Assembly: GCF_000368045.1 (NCBI RefSeq)
Contig: NZ_KB849235.1
Coordinates: 164,310 to 228,309 of the forward strand
Reading direction: 5' to 3'
Length of the DNA: 64,000 bases
From: Acinetobacter johnsonii CIP 64.6
GTDB lineage: Bacteria; Pseudomonadota; Gammaproteobacteria; Pseudomonadales; Moraxellaceae
This document shows positions 60,205-64,000 of this stretch, piece after piece. Within the stretch, counting starts at the first letter, position 1. Every line of letters begins with the position of its first letter. The notes beneath the pieces are model-generated. The model saw only the letters and a list, made by a program, of their open reading frames with translations. It had not been told where the DNA came from and ran no database searches. A program made the translations under genes and the position numbers.

Positions 60205-61041
60205 ATGACGCAATCTTTCACTCAAAATCGAAAAAAATGGCTGATTGGCTTAAGCATCATCGTGGCAATTTTTGCTCTCGCGGGTTACCGCTATAGCAAA
60301 AGCCATACACAAGATGATGTCTTAACAATTGGTATTAGCCCACCTTATGCCGAACTGCTGCAAAGCGTGGCAGACGATGTAAAAAAGCAAGGCATTCAAG
60401 TCAAACTGGTTGAATTCTCTGACTGGCATGCGCCAAATGTTGCCGTACAAAATGGCGATATTGATGCCAATTTTTTTCAGCAAAGTGTCTTTCTACGCAA
60501 TGCGATTCGCGAAACAAATTATGATCTGCATGCATTCGCCACAGGAACAGGAAGTCATGTCGGACTGTATTCAAAAAAATATAAGTCCTTAGATGCACTA
60601 CCCACTCAAGCACGTGTGGTCATCCCCAATGACCCTGTAAACTCGGCACGTGCTCTAATTTTACTGCATCGTGCAGGTTTGATTCAGCTCAAAGACATTA
60701 ACAATGAACTGTCTACCGTAAAAGATATTGTGAGCAATCCTAAACAGCTTCAGTTTATTGAAGTAGAAGGCCCACAAACTGCCCATGCGTTTAATGATGC
60801 CGATTTAATTTTTGGCTTCCCGCATTATTTAAAAATGGCCAAGGTCACAGATCCGCATCATGCCCTTTTTCTTGACCCGATAGACAAGAAATACGCCATT
60901 TTATTTGTGACACGTAAAGACTATCCAGACCAAAACCAAAAACTTGCGACTTTTGTGCAAGCATTCCAAAACTCAAAACACGTTCAAGAAATTCTAGATC
61001 GAGATTTTGGCCAAGGTCTGTGGTTTGAAGGCTGGAAATAA
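60205..61041 (+). CDS. MetQ/NlpA-like substrate-binding protein (copy 2)
   Basis: 278 residues, a close paralogue of copy 1 in tandem (for example VKLVEFSDWHAPNVAVQNGDIDANFFQ, THVGLYSKKY versus SHVGLYSKKY, and IVSNPKQLQFIEVEGPQTAHAFNDADLIF). Again an N-terminal hydrophobic segment (WLIGLSIIVAIFALAGY) without lipobox Cys. The spacing is 9 bases from copy 1 and 11 from MetN. Two receptors for one transporter may widen the substrate range. Confidence 0.9.
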   Translation: MTQSFTQNRKKWLIGLSIIVAIFALAGYRYSKSHTQDDVLTIGISPPYAELLQSVADDVKKQGIQVKLVEFSDWHAPNVAVQNGDIDANFFQQSVFLRNAIRETNYDLHAFATGTGSHVGLYSKKYKSLDALPTQARVVIPNDPVNSARALILLHRAGLIQLKDINNELSTVKDIVSNPKQLQFIEVEGPQTAHAFNDADLIFGFPHYLKMAKVTDPHHALFLDPIDKKYAILFVTRKDYPDQNQKLATFVQAFQNSKHVQEILDRDFGQGLWFEGWK

Positions 61042-61052
61042 GGAGAAAAAAA

Positions 61053-62123
61053 ATGGTCAGCTTTGGTTCTCATGTGGATTTTTCAATTCCACATATCAAA
61101 ATTCGTAACTTAAACAAACACTATGCAGTACAAGGTCATAGTGTGCATGCACTCAAAAATATTGACCTCGATATCCCGACAGGGAAAGTGTTTGGCATTA
61201 TTGGCAAAAGTGGTGCAGGTAAATCCTCCCTGCTCCGCACCTTAAATGGTTTAGAACGTATCAGTGAAGGTCATATTCATATTCATCAGCAAGACTTGGC
61301 GGCATTGAGTCATGCTGAGCTGATTCAGCTCCGCCAACGCATTGGTATGATTTTCCAGCATTTCAATTTAATGTCTGCCAAAACAGTCTACGAAAATGTC
61401 GCACTGCCTCTCAAAGTGGCCAATTATCCCAAACAAGACATCGAACAACGTGTCAACGAAGTTTTACAATTGGTCGGGTTAAGCGATAAGGCTCAACATT
61501 ACCCATCACAACTGTCTGGTGGTCAAAAGCAACGCGTGGGCATTGCTCGTGCATTGGTCCACCATCCTGAAATTTTACTCTGTGATGAAGCGACATCTGC
61601 ACTCGATCCGGAAAGCACCTCTGTAGTGTTGTCGCTACTCAAAGAGATTAATCAAAAGCTGGGTATCACCATTGTCTTGATTACCCATGAAATGCAAGTG
61701 ATTCGGGAAATCTGCGATCAGGTGGTGGTCATCGATGCTGGTAAAATTGTGGAATCAGGTGAAGTTTGGTCGGTGTTTTCTCAACCCCAGCAAGGCATTA
61801 CCCAAGAACTACTGAATCTAGAACAACTCGATTTGCCTTTTCGCTTAAATGCTGAACCTACGCAGCTCGATACACATGCCATTTTCAAAATTAGCTCGAC
61901 GTCAGATGCGCATCATCCCCCTGACTTAAAACAGATTTTGGAGCACTTTCCACAAACTGTGCATTTATATCAAAGTCAGGTCGACACCATCCAAAACCAT
62001 TTAATTGGAACATTGGTTATTGCTGTTCCCGCACAGGACTTAGAAATTCAATCGCTACTACAAAAACTAAAAGCGCATGTGACACATGTAGAGGTCCTTG
62101 GCTATGCACGACCAACTCATTGA
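61053..62123 (+). CDS. metN: Methionine-type ABC importer ATPase MetN
   Basis: 356-residue ATP-binding subunit. Walker A GKSGAGKSS, Q-loop FQHFNLM, signature LSGGQKQRVGIARALV, Walker B ILLCDEATSALDPES and switch His in LITHEM are all intact. Residues about 260-350 form a C-terminal NIL regulatory domain as in E. coli MetN, which senses cytosolic methionine. An N-terminal extension of about 15 residues precedes the usual start. AAGGAGAA ribosome site 8 bases upstream. It overlaps metI by 20 bases. Confidence 0.95.
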   Translation: MVSFGSHVDFSIPHIKIRNLNKHYAVQGHSVHALKNIDLDIPTGKVFGIIGKSGAGKSSLLRTLNGLERISEGHIHIHQQDLAALSHAELIQLRQRIGMIFQHFNLMSAKTVYENVALPLKVANYPKQDIEQRVNEVLQLVGLSDKAQHYPSQLSGGQKQRVGIARALVHHPEILLCDEATSALDPESTSVVLSLLKEINQKLGITIVLITHEMQVIREICDQVVVIDAGKIVESGEVWSVFSQPQQGITQELLNLEQLDLPFRLNAEPTQLDTHAIFKISSTSDAHHPPDLKQILEHFPQTVHLYQSQVDTIQNHLIGTLVIAVPAQDLEIQSLLQKLKAHVTHVEVLGYARPTH

Positions 62124-62763
62124 TTTATTACTGACAGGCACCATCGATACCTTAATCATGGTCGGCGCATCCGCATTTTTTGCCTTGCTCATTGGTCTTC
62201 CAATGGCAGTGGTTCTAGTCAGCACCTCTGAGCATGGCATTTATCCTTCCAAAAGTATTAACCATAGTTTAGGCTGGTTGGTAAATATCACTCGTTCCGT
62301 TCCCTTCCTGATTTTGATGGTGGCCCTCATTCCACTCACCCGTTGGATTGTAGGCACCAGTTATGGTGTTTGGGCAGCAGTTGTCCCTTTAACCTTGGCT
62401 GCAACACCTTTTTTTGCACGAATTGCAGAAGTCAGTTTACGCGAAGTGGATCAAGGGTTGATTGAGGCTGCGCAAGCCATCGGCTGTAACCGTACTCAAA
62501 TCATTTGGCATGTGTTGTTACCTGAGGCGCTACCAGGAATTGTCGCGGGTTTTACCGTGACCATTGTGACCATGATTAACTCCTCTGCCATTGCAGGTGC
62601 CATTGGTGCAGGTGGTTTAGGCGATATTGCCTATCGTTATGGTTATCAGCGTTTTGATATGCAAATCATGTTGGCCGTGATCGTCGTGCTCGTAATTTTG
62701 GTGATGTGTGTGCAAGCGATTGGAGACAATCTGGCAAATCAACTCGATAAAAGGAAGGTTTAA
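62104..62763 (+). CDS. metI: Methionine-type ABC importer permease MetI
   Basis: About 219 residues with five predicted helices. The EAA loop that docks to MetN is EVDQGLIEAAQAIGCNRTQIIWHVLLPEALPGIVAG. Other blocks are ITRSVPFLILMVALIPLTR and TMINSSAIAGAIGAGGLGDIAYRYGYQRFD. The ATG at 62104 is chosen over a TTG two codons earlier. Last gene of the sulfur operon; a hairpin follows after about 50 bases. Confidence 0.95.
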   Translation: MHDQLIDLLLTGTIDTLIMVGASAFFALLIGLPMAVVLVSTSEHGIYPSKSINHSLGWLVNITRSVPFLILMVALIPLTRWIVGTSYGVWAAVVPLTLAATPFFARIAEVSLREVDQGLIEAAQAIGCNRTQIIWHVLLPEALPGIVAGFTVTIVTMINSSAIAGAIGAGGLGDIAYRYGYQRFDMQIMLAVIVVLVILVMCVQAIGDNLANQLDKRKV

Positions 62764-62814
62764 TCCCATTTCCCATATAAAGCAGAGACTATACTGTCCA
62801 CTTAAGTTTTTTAG

Positions 62815-62835
62815 CCCTCCTTTTTCTGAGGAGGG
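62815..62835 (+). terminator. Probable terminator of the sulfur operon
   Basis: CCCTCCT / AGGAGGG stem with a 7-base loop, followed by TGTTTC; weak T-run. Confidence 0.55.
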
Positions 62836-62876
62836 TGTTTCAATATGAAGTTCACTACCCATTTATAATCGCTTCT

Positions 62877-62893
62877 GATTTATGACAGCAGTC
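62877..62893. mobile_element. Possible solitary IS5-type terminal repeat
   Basis: GATTTATGACAGCAGTC matches the IS end at window start (GATTTATGACGGAAGTC) at 15 of 17 bases and is likewise followed by TA. No transposase is nearby. It could be the relic of a related IS or chance. Confidence 0.3.
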
Positions 62894-63008
62894 TAATCAA
62901 CATTGTTTTTCTTTGAAATTCACATAGAAAATATAGCTCTCAATATACAGATAGAAATGAATAAGCTATAACGTATCTTCAAAGCTAAATAAGAATAACT
63001 ACCTCAAT

Positions 63009-63719
63009 ATGCATCATTCCCCTAAAATTAAAGTACTCGCTTTCGACATCTTTGGAACTGTTGTGGACTGGCATTCTTCAATCGTTCAAGAAGTGAAAAG
63101 TCTAGCCTTGAACATTGATGCCAACCAATTTGCATTAGACTGGCGAGCAGGCTATCGACCTGCAATGGATCAGGTTTTGTCAGGTCAGCAGCCGTGGACC
63201 TCCATTGATGATATTCACCGTCTCATTTTGGATGAGCTTTTAGCGAAATATCAAATCTCCACACTGACCGAAGCTCAAAAAATGGATTTAAACTTTATTT
63301 GGCATCGTCTCAACCCTTGGCCAGATACAGTCGCAGCACTCAATCAATTAAAACAAGATTATATTATTTGCACCCTTTCAAATGGCAACATTCGCTTATT
63401 GGTCGATCTGGCAAAGTACGCAAAATTGCCTTGGGACACTATTTTCTCTGCTGAAAATTTCAAAGCCTACAAACTTTCTCCCAAAACCTATTTAGGTGTC
63501 TCAGACTTTCTCAATGTCGCACCGAGTCAAGTGATGATGGTGGCCACCCATCAAGATGACCTTGCCGCAGCGCGTGGCTGTGGACTACGGACAGCTTATA
63601 TTGAACGCCCCTTTGAATATGGTGCAGCTCAATTGAAAGACTCTAGTCCTTGCATAGACAATAATCTACATGCAACTGACCTCTTAAATCTGGTTTCTTT
63701 ATTAAAAGAAAAGGCTTAA
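63009..63719 (+). CDS. Haloacid dehalogenase, type II
   Basis: 236-residue HAD hydrolase. FDIFGTVVDWHSS gives the nucleophile Asp (position 13) in the type II dehalogenase context (D-x-F-G-T-V-x-D/W), CTLSNGNIRLL is motif II (Ser), Lys in FKAYKLSPKTY is motif III, and VATHQDDLAAARGCGLRTAYIERP is motif IV with the acidic residue. It should hydrolyse short 2-haloacids with inversion to 2-hydroxyacids, or a related substrate. Monocistronic; no strong ribosome site. Confidence 0.9.
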   Translation: MHHSPKIKVLAFDIFGTVVDWHSSIVQEVKSLALNIDANQFALDWRAGYRPAMDQVLSGQQPWTSIDDIHRLILDELLAKYQISTLTEAQKMDLNFIWHRLNPWPDTVAALNQLKQDYIICTLSNGNIRLLVDLAKYAKLPWDTIFSAENFKAYKLSPKTYLGVSDFLNVAPSQVMMVATHQDDLAAARGCGLRTAYIERPFEYGAAQLKDSSPCIDNNLHATDLLNLVSLLKEKA

Positions 63720-63864
63720 AAGGCTCATACATAAGGCTTAAATGAGGAAGTTCTGCCCACAACATGATTTACAACTTTGATTCTTCTCCCCTGAGACCTG
63801 ACTTTGTCATGGCTTTCATGTAAAATCACTGGCAATTTTTATATAACACGTTGTGAGTTATTTC

Positions 63865-64000
63865 ATGGGTTTTAATTGCGGTATTGTCGGCTTGCCGAAC
63901 GTTGGTAAATCTACACTTTTCAATGCATTGACTAAAGCTGCTATTGCTGCTGAAAACTTCCCATTCTGTACCATTGAACCAAACACAGGCATCGTTCCTG
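63865..64000 (+). CDS. ychF: Redox-regulated ATPase YchF, 5' part (runs off the window)
   Basis: The first 45 residues, MGFNCGIVGLPNVGKSTLFN and LTKAAIAAENFPFCTIEPNTGIVP, contain the OBG-type P-loop GLPNVGKS and the G2 region of YchF/Ola1. YchF prefers ATP and binds the ribosome. The remaining 320 or so residues lie beyond the window edge. Confidence 0.95.
   Translation, partial: MGFNCGIVGLPNVGKSTLFNALTKAAIAAENFPFCTIEPNTGIVP

Overview
The window reads as an Acinetobacter chromosome (moderate-low GC gammaproteobacterium). Support comes from the divergent alkane hydroxylase/AraC pair (alkM/alkR), the Acinetobacter-type fused mannitol-1-phosphate phosphatase/dehydrogenase, an acinetoferrin-type siderophore transport operon, and insertion sequences typical of the genus. 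The species cannot be fixed from the sequence.

Layout. 1-2.4 kb is an IS-scarred patch: two inverted ends of one IS5-family element flank a small lipoprotein gene, an IS3-family element is nested in one copy, and the whole is fused by deletion to a nitroreductase fragment. 2.5-33.6 kb is mostly core chromosome: fumC with a Fur box, a GalE-like epimerase, tusDCBE (tRNA 2-thiouridine sulfur relay), an HxlR regulator, the mannitol enzyme, a LysR gene facing cidA/cidB-like genes, the siderophore operon (putative small protein, permease, TonB receptor, exporter) behind a decayed biosynthetic acetyltransferase, ybaK, alkM/alkR, an OsmC-YcaO fusion, lpxB, a Fur-box-preceded PepSY ferric-reductase-like operon, a TauE-family exporter, a DAHP synthase, a phosphatase-like protein, ispF and several small envelope or unknown proteins.

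34-51 kb is a degraded prophage or integrative island. It starts beside a prpC 3' fragment and a phage-like fragment. It is bounded by a 42-bp direct repeat (35030-35071 and 50950-50991) derived from the 5' half of tRNA-Ile(CAU). It carries a tyrosine integrase, small unknown proteins, a cold-shock protein, a lysis module with a holin-amidase fusion, a phage PD-(D/E)XK nuclease, an initiator-type tRNA, a decapitated cytosine methyltransferase and an excisionase-like gene. A complete IS5/IS903-type element with 9-bp target duplication, a 520-bp partial copy of it and a complete IS3-family element have broken it up. The most interesting cargo is a translationally coupled three-gene cassette (42209-44110): an RsbW-like ATPase with a STAS-like N-terminus, a DUF4325-type STAS-like protein and a two-TM protein. 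It has its own terminator and lies between direct repeats of the IS. I read it as a candidate partner-switching or membrane-effector defence module.

51-64 kb is core again: a PlsC-type acyltransferase, yebC, an Lrp regulator, a GST, then a tight seven-gene sulfur-scavenging operon (two SfnB-type flavoprotein oxidoreductases, a DszA/NtaA-type monooxygenase, two MetQ-like binding proteins without a lipobox cysteine, MetN and MetI), a type II haloacid dehalogenase and the start of ychF. The operon would import small organosulfur compounds through the Met-type ABC importer and oxidise them to release sulfur.
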